Positions 16,153-24,860 of a stretch of 37,444 bases of DNA are shown here, in pieces. Made by a program: the position numbers and the translations under genes. Location: contig JAOPUZ010000033.1 in NCBI GenBank assembly GCA_025966315.1, positions 1 through 37,444 on the forward strand, in the 5' to 3' direction. Each line of letters starts with the position of its first letter. Position 1 is the first letter of the stretch. Origin of the DNA: Frankiales bacterium. Lineage in GTDB: Bacteria; Actinomycetota; Actinomycetes; Mycobacteriales; Jatrophihabitantaceae. The notes under the pieces are model-generated. The model saw only the letters and a program-made list of their open reading frames with translations, did no database searches and was not told the DNA's origin.

Positions 16153-17673
16153 TTACTTCTCGTTAACCTCGGCGTTTTGTGGGCGTGGCGTCGGTTTGAC
16201 GCCGGGTCTGGGGTTCGGGTGTGTCTCCTGGGTGGTCGGTGGGCGTGTAACATTTCGCTTCGGCCCGCTGCGGTGGGTCAGAATCGGTAGCTGACGTCGT
16301 CCGCTTCGGCTGGGTGGTGTCGTTGTCGAGGGGCTGTGGCGCAGCTGGTAGCGCACCACACTGGCAGTGTGGGGGTCAGGGGTTCGAGTCCCCTCAGCTC
16401 CACCCATTTCTAAAGGGCTAGAGGCCTCTGAGCCGTCGGGCTCGATCACTCTGGTTGCAGCTTTGGTTGCAAGTGGTTGCAGTTCACCCTCGATCGCCAG
16501 CGTCCCTGGCCGTTCGTCCGTGGGGTCCGGGCCGAACAGGATCGCGTCCATCCGGTTGGCTGCGTCCCGGGCCAGCGCGGGCATGACGTGGCTGTAAGAT
16601 GTCCATCGTCGTCCGGATCTGGGTGTGACCAGCAGCTCCATCACGACCCGGGGATGCTCGCCGGCGACGAGCAGCATCGTGGCGGCGGTGTGCCGGGCGT
16701 CGTGCAGCCGGACGTGGCGGACGCCGGCGTCCTTCAGCAGCGCGCACCAGGCGGCGTAGTCCGCCTTCTTGTCGATCGGCCGGCCGTTGGGCTGAGCGAA
16801 GACCAGGTCCTCGTCGTGCCAGTCGGTGCCGGCGAGCATCCGCTCGCCGGTCTGCAGTCGCTTGTGCTCGATCAGCGCGCGCAGCAGCGTCGGCGACAGG
16901 GCGAGCTTGCGCTCGCTCTTGTTCGTCTTGGGTGCCTCATAGACCAGGCCCTTGCCCTTGACGCGGTGCAGAGTCCGGTGGATCTCCAGAGTGCCGCCGA
17001 GCAGATCGATGTCCGACCACTGCAGCGCGAGGGCTTCGGACTGCCGCAGGCCGAGGGCGAGCGCCACGATCCAGCGAGCGGCATTGCGTCGGGTGGTCGC
17101 CGTGCGCAGCACGGCGATGGCCTCGGCAGGTTCGAGCGCGGTGGCGATGGTGGTCTTCCGTTGGGCTGGCGGATCGACGAGGGCGGCGACGTTGCGATGG
17201 ATGCGCTGGCGCTGCATCGCGACCTTGAGCGCACGGGACAGGACGCGATGGACGCGGAGCACGCTCGTCGCCGACAGACCACCCCGTTGCAGGAGTAGCT
17301 GGTACAGCTCTTCGAGGTGTTCCGGCTGCAGCCGATCAAGACGCTGGGTGCCCAGATACGGAGCGACGTGGAGCCGGATCATCGACTTGTAGCTCTCCAG
17401 CGTCCGCGGTCGGACCCGGTTGGGTGTGATGGTGGTCAACCAGTGCTCGAGCCAGCCCCCGACTGTGTCGCTGTTGGCCGCGGTGATCGTCCCGGTCTCG
17501 CGCCGGACCTCCAGTTCGCGAACTTTCTTGGCGACTTCGCCTCGGGTCTTGGCGGTGCGATGGCGCCGATCAGGCTGGCCGTTGGCTTTCGTGCCGACCG
17601 TGATCCACCCGTGCCAGCGTCCGTCGCTGCCTTTGAAGATGCTCGCCTCGCCGGCTGAGCCTTTGGTACTCAT
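16153..17673 (-). CDS. int: tyrosine site-specific integrase with a compensated frameshift
   Basis: 506 aa from ATG 17673; the real domain ends near residue 380. It has an AP2-like N-terminus, an SAM-like core-binding domain, R210 (LGLRQSEA), H324 and R327 (LHDARHT) and Tyr360 (YSHVM). Residues 349-359 read VTPRSGRRWTS, but another frame of the same DNA reads GHTQIRTTMDI, the normal family text. One base lost near 16630 and one gained at 16596-16597 explain this and remove the conserved GH motif, so activity is doubtful. The tail beyond about 430 is antisense tRNA and chromosome read-through. Overlaps doc by ATGA. Confidence 0.9.
   Translation of the reverse strand: MSTKGSAGEASIFKGSDGRWHGWITVGTKANGQPDRRHRTAKTRGEVAKKVRELEVRRETGTITAANSDTVGGWLEHWLTTITPNRVRPRTLESYKSMIRLHVAPYLGTQRLDRLQPEHLEELYQLLLQRGGLSATSVLRVHRVLSRALKVAMQRQRIHRNVAALVDPPAQRKTTIATALEPAEAIAVLRTATTRRNAARWIVALALGLRQSEALALQWSDIDLLGGTLEIHRTLHRVKGKGLVYEAPKTNKSERKLALSPTLLRALIEHKRLQTGERMLAGTDWHDEDLVFAQPNGRPIDKKADYAAWCALLKDAGVRHVRLHDARHTAATMLLVAGEHPRVVMELLVTPRSGRRWTSYSHVMPALARDAANRMDAILFGPDPTDERPGTLAIEGELQPLATKAATRVIEPDGSEASSPLEMGGAEGTRTPDPHTASVVRYQLRHSPSTTTPPSRSGRRQLPILTHRSGPKRNVTRPPTTQETHPNPRPGVKPTPRPQNAEVNEK
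16330..16402 (+). tRNA. tRNA-Ala(GGC)
   Basis: A 73-nt cloverleaf: acceptor GGGGCTG/CAGCTCC (one G-U pair), D stem GCGC/GCGC, anticodon stem CCACA/TGTGG with loop CTGGCAG (anticodon GGC), and T stem AGGGG/CCCCT with TTCGAGT. Discriminator A73; CCA is not encoded. The gene is intact and its 3' half is the left attachment core of the island. Confidence 0.97.
16361..16408 (+). other. attL core (48-bp direct repeat)
   Basis: The 48 bp from the anticodon loop to six bases past the tRNA are identical to 35619-35666. Identity stops abruptly on both sides. This is the classic product of tyrosine-recombinase integration into a tRNA 3' end, with the tRNA kept functional by the element's own copy. Confidence 0.95.
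16453..16481 (+). repeat. GGTTGCA arm-type integrase sites, left
   Basis: GGTTGCA occurs at 16453-16459, 16465-16471 and 16475-16481, about one helical turn apart and 45 bp inside the core. The same word occurs twice near the right core (35482 and 35494). This is the layout of arm-type integrase binding sites. Confidence 0.65.
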
Positions 17674-18056
17674 TGCAGTCCTCCACCCTTGCTCGGTCGC
17701 ACCCGAGCGGCCAGCCACTCCGTGATTTCAGGAAGTCGGCTGGTGCCTTCGGCCACCGACATGACCATCGCGAACGCCTCGTCCTCTTCGTACTCGAGCT
17801 CGTAGTCGTTCAGCCACAGCGTGACGACGGCCAGCGCCCAACCGGCCCGCTTGTTGCCGTCGACCAGCGCGTGATTCCGCACGACGCTCTCCAGCAGAGC
17901 CGCGACCTTGGTGATCAGATCGGGGTAGGCGTCCTCGCCGAACACCGTCGATGCCGGCCGGCCCACCGCCGAGGCAAACAGACCGGGGTCGGCCAGGACG
18001 AGGTGCAACTCGTCGAGCACGGCCAGCGCATCTTCGAAGGTCAGTAGCTCGCTCAC
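17670..18056 (-). CDS. doc: Doc/Fic-family toxin
   Basis: 128 aa, Doc size. The Fic motif reads NHALVDGNKRAGWAL, close to HxFx(D/E)(G/A)NKR with H and NKR kept. Doc proteins phosphorylate EF-Tu and stop translation; other Fic proteins transfer AMP. It overlaps its antitoxin by four bases upstream and int by four bases downstream, so antitoxin, toxin and integrase are coupled. A toxin-antitoxin pair at the end of an island favours its maintenance. Confidence 0.9.
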   Translation of the reverse strand: MSELLTFEDALAVLDELHLVLADPGLFASAVGRPASTVFGEDAYPDLITKVAALLESVVRNHALVDGNKRAGWALAVVTLWLNDYELEYEEDEAFAMVMSVAEGTSRLPEITEWLAARVRPSKGGGLQ

Positions 18057-18262
18057 GCTTCGCCGAGACGCTTCAACAGACCCGCGTGCTCGGACATGAC
18101 CCGCCGCGTCAGCGCGCGAACCTTCTCCTCGCGGGCCGCACCGGTCGTGACCGCGCGCAGACCCTCACGGGCCAGGTCGTTCATGCTGCGGCCCTGAGCA
18201 TCGGCGGCCTCACGCAATGCTTCGAGTTCGCTGTCATCGAGTCGGAGCAGGAAGGTCGCCAT
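18053..18262 (-). CDS. RHH-type antitoxin
   Basis: 69 aa from ATG 18262 (MATFLLRLDDSELEALREAAD). The N-terminal strand and two helices fit a ribbon-helix-helix DNA-binding fold, and the C-terminal helix (about 45-69) would cover the toxin. It ends overlapping doc. The open frame upstream of 18262 is not conserved-looking and is excluded. RHH antitoxins usually repress their own promoter; see the repeat at 18270-18288. Confidence 0.82.
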   Translation of the reverse strand: MATFLLRLDDSELEALREAADAQGRSMNDLAREGLRAVTTGAAREEKVRALTRRVMSEHAGLLKRLGEA

Positions 18263-18269
18263 GCGCTCA

Positions 18270-18288
18270 TGATATCGCGACTGATATC
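18270..18288. promoter_or_regulatory. paired TGATATC operator of the antitoxin
   Basis: TGATATC at 18270-18276 and 18282-18288, 12 bp apart, 8-26 bases before the antitoxin ATG. GATATC is itself a palindrome. The spacing and place fit an autoregulatory RHH operator. Confidence 0.55.
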
Positions 18289-18323
18289 TCAGCTCAACCG
18301 GCTTGCAAGGGCCGCGGGACCGG

Positions 18324-18617
18324 TCACGCAGCATCGTCGGGCTCCGGCACCTGGCCGAACTGCACCTCGATGACCTCTGCCTCCGGTGACGCACTCTTCT
18401 GGTCGAGTCGGGCCACGTACCGAAGCAGCTCGGCCCGGGTGAGCCGGCAGCTACGCCCGATGTGCACCGCGTGCAGCCGCTCCTCCTTGAGCAGCGCGTA
18501 CAGCGTGGTCCGCCCGATCTGCAGAGCGCCGGCCGCCTGTTCAGGTGTGAACAGGAGCTGCTCGTCGGTGAACAGCTCGGCCTGATGTGCAGTGGCGTCG
18601 TCCTTCCTCGATTCCAT
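18324..18617 (-). CDS. excisionase-like HTH_17 DNA-binding protein
   Basis: 97 aa from ATG 18617, chosen because GGAGGAGG lies six bases before it. The winged helix FTPEQAAGALQIGRTTLYALLKEERLHAVHIGRSCRLTRAELLRYV is the excisionase/MerR-like HTH_17 type. In integrative elements such proteins bend DNA at attachment sites and steer excision, or regulate element genes. The next genes are the toxin-antitoxin pair and int on the same strand. Confidence 0.85.
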   Translation of the reverse strand: MESRKDDATAHQAELFTDEQLLFTPEQAAGALQIGRTTLYALLKEERLHAVHIGRSCRLTRAELLRYVARLDQKSASPEAEVIEVQFGQVPEPDDAA

Positions 18618-18759
18618 CTCGTCCTCCTCCGTCGAAGCGTCTTTCGCTCTCACTGGGAGATGTGGCGACTGATCTCGCGAAAGTGACAAGAGCGGTCCTC
18701 GAGGTTCGTTGGACACGTCAGCACCCAGGTGACTGCCAGGCGGCGCGACCGCTCGCCAG

Positions 18760-18872
18760 GGTGACCGGCAGTTGGGTGACCAGCAGCTGGATGACCGGCA
18801 GGTGGGTGACCGGCAGCTGGATGACCGGCAGCTGGGTGACCGGCAGCTGGGTGACCGGCATCTGGGTGACCG
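18760..18872. repeat. eight 15-bp iteron-like tandem repeats
   Basis: Units like GGGTGACCGGCAGCT repeat with exact 15-bp period; TGACC begins at 18762, 18777, 18792, 18807, 18822, 18837, 18852 and 18867, and a partial copy lies at about 18728-18739. Changes are few (GGATGACC, CAGCAG, CATCT). It stands between the xis-like and mobC-like genes, where iterons, an oriT or a multi-site operator could be expected. As 15 is a multiple of three, frames stay open on both strands, but none has a ribosome-binding site. Confidence 0.85.
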
Positions 18873-19386
18873 ACGCGTTCGATGTCGCCGGCAATGGGGC
18901 CGCTGGGGTGTTGCCCGCGGAGCACGAAGGAGGTGGCCTCAGCCGGTCGCTCCTTCACTTGCAAGAGGTGTAGCTGGACTTACCGTAACTCCAGCGACGC
19001 TTATTCGACGCCCGGATTGTCCGCCCGGCTCGACAAGTTTGTTGGTTGACCGCTGCGTCTCATCGGGAACCAGCCGATGCTCCGGCGCCCGAGTGTCGCT
19101 CCGTCCGACGGGAGTCAAGGGCGCTTCGCGTCCGCAAGCGGATGCGCCGATGGTGCACCCCTGACAGCCGTCGGACTCCGCGAGGTCATCAGCTATCGGA
19201 GCATCAGCGCACAGTGAGCGTCGACCTCTGAGCCGGGAAACCGCGGAGCAAGAAGTGCCATAAGTTGCACTGATGGCAGGCGCCCGACCTCGCGGGCCGG
19301 CTCGGTCGACAGGGGTCGAGCGCTGCGCTGGGCCGGCGACACCCTCAGGTGTCACTCTCGGAGCACTGACTGCCACATCTCCCGGT
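18873..19386. other. non-coding stretch before mobC
   Basis: No convincing gene on either strand. The long minus-strand frame here is a shadow of mobC. In mobilizable plasmids oriT commonly sits just before mobC, so this stretch with the preceding array is the place to look. No nick-site consensus was recognised. Confidence 0.4.
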
Positions 19387-19893
19387 GTGAGAGCAAAAAC
19401 AACAGGGAGCCGCCGCAGGCGAGTGCCGGGCGGCCGCAAAGTCAGAGTCGTGGTCCGACTGACCGACGACGAGTTCGACCGCATCGCCGCGCGGGCGGCA
19501 GAGATCAAACAGACCGTGCCGTCGTACCTTGCGCTTACGGGACTCCGTCCCGAGGGTGTCGCGTCATCCGACATCAAGGCGGCGCTGATCGCACTGCGCG
19601 AGATCCAGCGGGTCAATGCCGGCGTAGCGAACAACCTCAACCAGCTCACTGCCAAGCTGCATGCGACTGGCGAACTCGACGCGAGCCTGCGTGCAGCGGT
19701 CGGCGCGGCCGCGGGGCTGTCGGTTCGACTCGACGCCGTCATCGGCCGGGTCGGCCAGCTCGTCGACGGACGCCGGCGGACGGCCCGGAAGCACCCGACT
19801 CACCCGTGCCGAAACAAGTCCCTTCCGGCATCGTTCCGCGCGCCGTCGATCTGCGGCGTCGACGACGGCACGCCTGATCACGAACTCAGCTGA
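19387..19893 (+). CDS. MobC-like relaxosome accessory protein
   Basis: About 168 aa from GTG 19387; an in-frame ATG at 19273 is the other choice, neither with a good Shine-Dalgarno. The region RKVRVVVRLTDDEFDRIAARA is an RHH-like start and VNAGVANNLNQLTAKLHATGELD is the MobC hallmark. MobC helps open oriT for a relaxase. No relaxase follows here, so the gene is either an orphan acting with a relaxase from elsewhere or a remnant. The last 40 residues look unconserved. Confidence 0.78.
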   Translation: MRAKTTGSRRRRVPGGRKVRVVVRLTDDEFDRIAARAAEIKQTVPSYLALTGLRPEGVASSDIKAALIALREIQRVNAGVANNLNQLTAKLHATGELDASLRAAVGAAAGLSVRLDAVIGRVGQLVDGRRRTARKHPTHPCRNKSLPASFRAPSICGVDDGTPDHELS

Positions 19894-19925
19894 CTCTGGC
19901 ATCATGGCGCGAGTGAGGTCGTCTC

Positions 19926-20130
19926 ACGGGTCCGCGAGAGCGAGGGTCCAGTTCGGGACGACGAGAGTCATTAAGTACTTGGCGTTCGACGACCCTCTCG
20001 GCCGCCAGGCCCGAGTCGGCGGCTTGCTTCTGCTCCCACGCCCGGTGTCGGCAGGCTGCCGAGCACCATCGCGGGATCCGGTCTCGTTGCTTGAGCTCGA
20101 TCGGGTCGCCGTGCTCCGGTCGATCTTGGA
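19926..20130 (-). pseudogene. remnant of a CxxxCR-RAW zinc-ribbon protein
   Basis: The minus strand reads IPRWCSAACRHRAWEQKQ and then SGLAAERVVER, like the small actinobacterial zinc-ribbon proteins (CSxxCRxRAWEQR) often found near island mobilization genes. The first CxxC half is not visible, and after VVERQ the expected Trp-containing segment (PNWTLALA) appears in another frame. It looks like a decayed gene; function unknown. The rest of 19894-20201 holds nothing clear. Confidence 0.4.
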
Positions 20131-20201
20131 AGAGACCTGGATAGCATCGAGGAGCGTTGCGCCCACGCGTGGCGATGGCGGCGGGCGGAAGGATCAAATT
20201 C

Positions 20202-23111
20202 ATGGTGACGTTCCGGACCAGCGCACGCTCGGTCGACATGTTGGGTCGCCAACAGATCGCTGGCATCCCGACCGCAGTCTCCGAGATCTTCAAGAACGCA
20301 TACGACGCCTATGCCGTGAACGTCCGAGGGGACTACTTCCCCGACCGTCGCGTACTGCTGATCCGCGACGACGGCATAGGCATGAGCCGCACCGACTTCG
20401 AGACGCGATGGCTCACCGTAGGAACGGACAGTAAGGCGTACGGATCGGTGCTACCGAAGATTCCGCGGCCCCGCTCTATCGCCGAGCGCCGTCAGATGGG
20501 GGAGAAGGGCATCGGCCGGCTTGCGATCGCGACCTTGGCCCCGCAGCTACTCGCAATCAGCCGACCGCTGCGCAACGTCGACACACCCGACGACGGCGTC
20601 GTCGTCGCTCTCATTCAATGGAGCCTCTTCGAAGTCCCCGGCCTCACACTCGAAGACGTCTCGGTGCCTATACGTGATCTAAAGCGCGTCGAGGACATCG
20701 ACAACAACGTTCTCAGCTCGATGCGGCAGGAATTCTCCCAGGCGTTCGAGCGGCTTGGCCAAAGAGTTCCGGATGCCTACCGCGATCGCATCGCCGGCGA
20801 GCTTCAGAGCCTCGACTTCGATCCGAGGACCTAGCTACGCCTCAACGGGCCCAAGATCGCTGACAGCGGCGGCACCGCGTTCATCCTCACCAGTGTCTCC
20901 GAGGACATCGACGCCGCGATGGAAATCAACGATCCGAAGCAGAGCGAGTTCTCGGTCAGCGAGTTTCAACGATTTCTGCTCGGCTTCACCAATACGATCT
21001 TTCCCGCATCCACCACACCTGAGTTCACGACCGAATTTGTTCGGCACGAGGCCTCTGGCCCCCGCGACGTTATTGATCCGGGTTCCTACTTCTGGGAGGC
21101 CGAAGACTTCGCGTTCACCGACCACACGGTCGAGGGAAGGTTCGACGATTACGGCGCCTTCGCCGGCAACTTGAGCATCTACGGCAATGAGCCCGTCGAC
21201 GTCATCGAGACATGGTCTGGATCGAAGGGCAACCGTTCCGCATGCGGGCCGTTCACGATCAAGTTTGGCTATGTCCAGGGCAAGATGCAGGATTCCCGAC
21301 TGTCAGGCGAAGAGTTCGTCAGAATGACCGACCGACTGGACAAGATCGGTGGCCTCTACGTCTATCGTGACGGCATACGGGTTTTGCCCTACGGCAACTC
21401 CGACTACGACTACCTGGAGATCGAGAAGCGGCGATCGCTCAACGCCGGGACATATTACTTCTCCTACCGCCGCATGTTCGGCGCCATCGACATCGACAGC
21501 CAGCAGAACCCACAACTGCAGGAGAAGGCCGGTCGCGAGGGCTTCCGTGAAAATCGAGCTTACCGAGACTTCCGCGACATCCTGAAAGGTTTTCTCATAC
21601 AGCTGGCGGCCAACTACTTTTCGAACCGCACCGATTCTGCGCAGCAGTGGAGGGACGAACGCGATCGACTTCAACGCAGGTCCGAGGCGCGGGCGAAGAA
21701 GGAGAAAGCCGAGCGACTTGCACGCGAGCGATTCGTGAGCCGAGTCATCGACCGAATCAACTACATCGACTCCGGGCGCTTCGCCGCCGACGTGGGGCAG
21801 CTCGTGGAGCGCACCACGGCACGACTCGCCGACGCGCACTCGCCCGATCTCGCGGGAGTCGAATCAGACTCCGCGGTTGAACTGGACTTGCTGCGTGAGC
21901 GGATCAGGATCGTCAGACCTGAAACCCTCCCGCTGTCGAAGGAGGAGGAGCGCAGCTGGCGCTCCTACGACTTACTGCGCGAGCGTGCAGAGAAACATCT
22001 GTCCGACGCCGCAGGACAGATCGAAACCCACCTCGGCGCGGCACGGCGCGAACTCGCGGACGCCCAAGCTCCCGCGAGGGAGACCGAAGAGCGTCGCTCA
22101 CGACTCGATGACCTCTCCTCACGCAATAGGCAACGACTCGCACAGCTCGCCGTTCAGGTGGAAGGACGGACCGAGACGCTCGGCGCGCAACTCGCCGCCG
22201 ACGCTCGCAGCAGCCTCGGGAAATTCGACAGCGAGGTCGCAGAACTGCTCCAGGACGCAGGAGAACTCGGCTTTGCCGACGAAGTCCGCATCACCGGCGA
22301 ACTTAGCGACGTCGCCGACATGTGCGTCGCCGCGCTGGAGCAACTCCTGCTCCAAGCTCAAGCCGTCGTCGACTCGGGAGACCTGCAGCGCGAGTACCTT
22401 GCGCTCAAGGAAGAAGTCCTCGACCTGCGCGACCAGATCGACGGCAACCTGGAACTGCTTCAGCTCGGACAAGCCGTTCAGATCGTCAGCCACGAGTTCG
22501 AAGCCAGCATTCGTGCGGTCCGCGAGGGCCTGAAGACGCTGACCCCCTGGGCGAAGGCAACACCGAGACTGCAACCGGTAGTACGAGACCTTCGTGCGTC
22601 CTTCGCACATCTCGACGGCTACCTACGTCTCTTTACACCGCTGCAGCGAAGGCTGTATCGAGAAGCCGTTTCGATCAGCGGAACCGAGGTCGAAGCATTC
22701 CTGCGCGGAGTGTTTAGCGAGAGACTTGAGCGGCACCACGTGGATCTCGTAGCCACCGACCGCTTCCGTAGGTGGGCCTTCGAAGGCTATCCGAGCACGT
22801 TCTACCCGGTCTTCGTGAACCTGGTCGACAACGCTATCTACTGGGTCGGCTCCGAGACCGACGATGGGGGAACCATCACGCTTGACTCCGACGACAGCGG
22901 AGCGCTGATCCGTGACACCGGGCCGGGGGTTCGTCCCCGCGACCGCGGGGTGATCTTCGAACGCGGGTTCAGCCGGCGCCGCGGCGGACGAGGGCTAGGA
23001 CTCTCACTGGCACGTGAGCTCCTGGAGCGGGACGGCTGGACTCTCGAGCTTCTCGACACCGTCGAAGGCGCCGAGTTCCGAATCGCCGAGGGCCAGGAGA
23101 CCGAGTCGTGA
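20202..23111 (+). pseudogene. dual-ATPase protein (MORC-like GHKL plus histidine-kinase core), interrupted by an in-frame TAG
   Basis: 970 codons including stop. ATG 20202 has GGAAGGA eight bases before it. Residues 10-200 are a GHKL ATPase (E28/N32 in SEIFKNAYDAYA, D57 in RDDGIGM, GEKGIGRLAIATLA). Codon 211 (20832-20834) is TAG; coding goes on at once in the same frame (LRLNGPKIADSGGTAFILTS). A coiled-coil middle leads to an H-box, H764 (VSHEFEASIR), an N box (VNLVDNAIYW), DTGPGV and GRGLGLSLA: a complete kinase core. The stop overlaps the receiver gene GTG. Without read-through only the 210-residue N-part is made, or the C-part by re-initiation (for example ATG 20919). Confidence 0.85.
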
Positions 23112-24850
23112 CCAGCGTGACGCGCGACCCCCTGGACACGGCAAAGCGCTTCCTACAGACGGTTGTCGTTGTCGACGACAACGCCTACAAACGTCAGGAG
23201 CCCGGCGGGACGCTCCAGGCGAGTCTCGGCGACGAAACGCTCGACAGCGCAGCCGAGCCCTCCGCACACGAGAGTGAGCCCGAAGTCGACCTGGACGAAC
23301 TCGACCCCCAAGCATTCGACACCGAGACAATCGTAGAAGGATTTGCCGACCTCGGCATGAACTGCGCTGTCATCGCACCGAGTCCGCTGGACGGGGAGCG
23401 CGACGTCAAACGACTCCGAGAGTTGGCCGGCCGCTCCGACGTGGTCATTCTTGATTGGGTGATCCGGCCGCGTGGCGCCAAGGTTGTCGAGGAGCAACCT
23501 GAGGACCGTACAAGCCTGTCTCTGCTGATCGACGTACTGCGCCGCGATGCCGAGACTGGCGGATCGCGCCTGCGACTTATCTGTGTGTACACCGGCGAAA
23601 GGGATCTCGCGGAGATACTCGACAAGATCGAGTCGACACTCAAGGAGCAGCTAGCGTCCTCGTCGATCGAGCGCGCTGATCCACGCCTCACCGTGGGACC
23701 TGCGCGAATCGTGTTGCTCGGGAAAGAACCACTCGTTTCGATTCCCGGCCTGGCGACAGTGTCGGCCGCACAGCTACCCGCCGAGATCGTTAGGGAGTTC
23801 ACCGAATTCGTCGCCAGCGGCCTGCTACCGGAGATCGCGCTCGAGTCGCTTTCAGCCGTCCGAGACCAGTCGCACCGGCTGTTGCGCCGGTTCAGTGGCA
23901 GACTCGATCCTGCATTGCTGTCTCATCGTTCAGTCACATCGCCGGCCGACGCAGAACAATTCGTACTCGCCCTGGTGGGTTCGGAGCTCGCGGCGATCGT
24001 CGCGGCCGCAAATGCGACCAGCCCCCTGCGGGACGAGCGAGTCGCGGCGTTCGTCAGCGCCGCGTTCGACGGACGGCAAGACGCGTACTACTGGAAGAAC
24101 GCCGTGGCTCCCAACCCCGTCACAATCACGAAGGACAACGCGGTTAAGGCGCTGACGCTCGGCATCGACGCCAGCGGCCAGATCAGAGAGGGCAATCAGA
24201 AGCTGGATTCGAAGATCAGCCGTTCGTCCTTACTGCTAACCGGGGACGATCCCTCCGAAATCCGCAACCAGGCTATCGAGATCGACATGGGATTCTCGGC
24301 CCTTTCGTCCCTCGCCCGGGACCGAGCCTTCGACGGCGGGCGTGTCCCGACGCCAGAGCTTCAGCTGGGGACGCTCTTAAAGGTCAACGACGTCGAACCG
24401 GAGAGTAAGGAGACGCCAGCCGACCGAGATGATGCCGAGCCGGACGAGCAGACGTATCGCTACTGGCTCTGTCTACAGCCACTGTGCGACTGTGTACGAC
24501 TGACAAAGATGACCGCGTTTCCGTTGCTGCCCCTCAGACCTCCTTCTCAGAGCAACAGCAAGTTCGAGTTCATCGTGTCCGAGGCCGGCACCTACATACC
24601 GCTGCAGGCTGCCACGACGAAACTGAGCGAGATCAGACTCACGAAGTTCCAACCTGACCCTCAGCGCGAAGTCGTCCTCGCTAGAAGGACGGACGACACA
24701 TGGGAGTTTGAAGACTTGGACGGCCACAGTTACGAGTGGCTCGGGAGCCTGCGCATGGACAAAGCACACAAACTCCTCCACAGCGTTGCGACGACCGCGG
24801 GCCGGATCGGCATCGACGAGTACGAGTTCCTCCGACACGCTTCCAGCTAG
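23108..24850 (+). CDS. receiver-like protein with large unknown C-terminal domain
   Basis: 580 aa, GTG overlapping the previous stop. VVVVDDNAY (D23, D24), SDVVILDW (D116, expected phospho-acceptor) and CVYTGE (T162) reproduce the acidic pair, Asp and Thr of a response-regulator receiver, but with a roughly 60-residue acidic insert between strands 1 and 2 (about 30-75). The remaining 400 residues match no family I know and have no HTH, so this is not an ordinary transcription factor. Context: probable phospho-partner of the kinase core of the preceding gene. Confidence 0.78.
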   Translation: MTSVTRDPLDTAKRFLQTVVVVDDNAYKRQEPGGTLQASLGDETLDSAAEPSAHESEPEVDLDELDPQAFDTETIVEGFADLGMNCAVIAPSPLDGERDVKRLRELAGRSDVVILDWVIRPRGAKVVEEQPEDRTSLSLLIDVLRRDAETGGSRLRLICVYTGERDLAEILDKIESTLKEQLASSSIERADPRLTVGPARIVLLGKEPLVSIPGLATVSAAQLPAEIVREFTEFVASGLLPEIALESLSAVRDQSHRLLRRFSGRLDPALLSHRSVTSPADAEQFVLALVGSELAAIVAAANATSPLRDERVAAFVSAAFDGRQDAYYWKNAVAPNPVTITKDNAVKALTLGIDASGQIREGNQKLDSKISRSSLLLTGDDPSEIRNQAIEIDMGFSALSSLARDRAFDGGRVPTPELQLGTLLKVNDVEPESKETPADRDDAEPDEQTYRYWLCLQPLCDCVRLTKMTAFPLLPLRPPSQSNSKFEFIVSEAGTYIPLQAATTKLSEIRLTKFQPDPQREVVLARRTDDTWEFEDLDGHSYEWLGSLRMDKAHKLLHSVATTAGRIGIDEYEFLRHASS

Positions 24851-24860
24851 AACTCTTCAG

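Noticed and set aside
16153-16360. C-terminal integrase domain rich in Pro/Thr/Arg
   Set aside because: This part is read through the antisense strand of tRNA-Ala and the chromosome; it exists only in the integrated state and has no family match.
18760-18872. CRISPR-like array
   Set aside because: Units are 15 bp without spacers and no cas gene is present.
18650-18964. Minus-strand reading frame of GHPAA pentapeptide repeats
   Set aside because: The 15-bp repeat keeps frames open on both strands; there is no ribosome-binding site and the flanks are not codon-like.
18939-19742. 267-codon minus-strand frame over mobC
   Set aside because: Low-complexity Ala/Arg/Ser composition and antisense to a gene with clear MobC motifs.
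20919-23111. Separate gene starting at ATG 20919
   Set aside because: Codon-like sequence runs in the same frame directly from the TAG at 20832 through this ATG, so it is more likely one gene with an amber codon; re-initiation here is kept only as a possibility.
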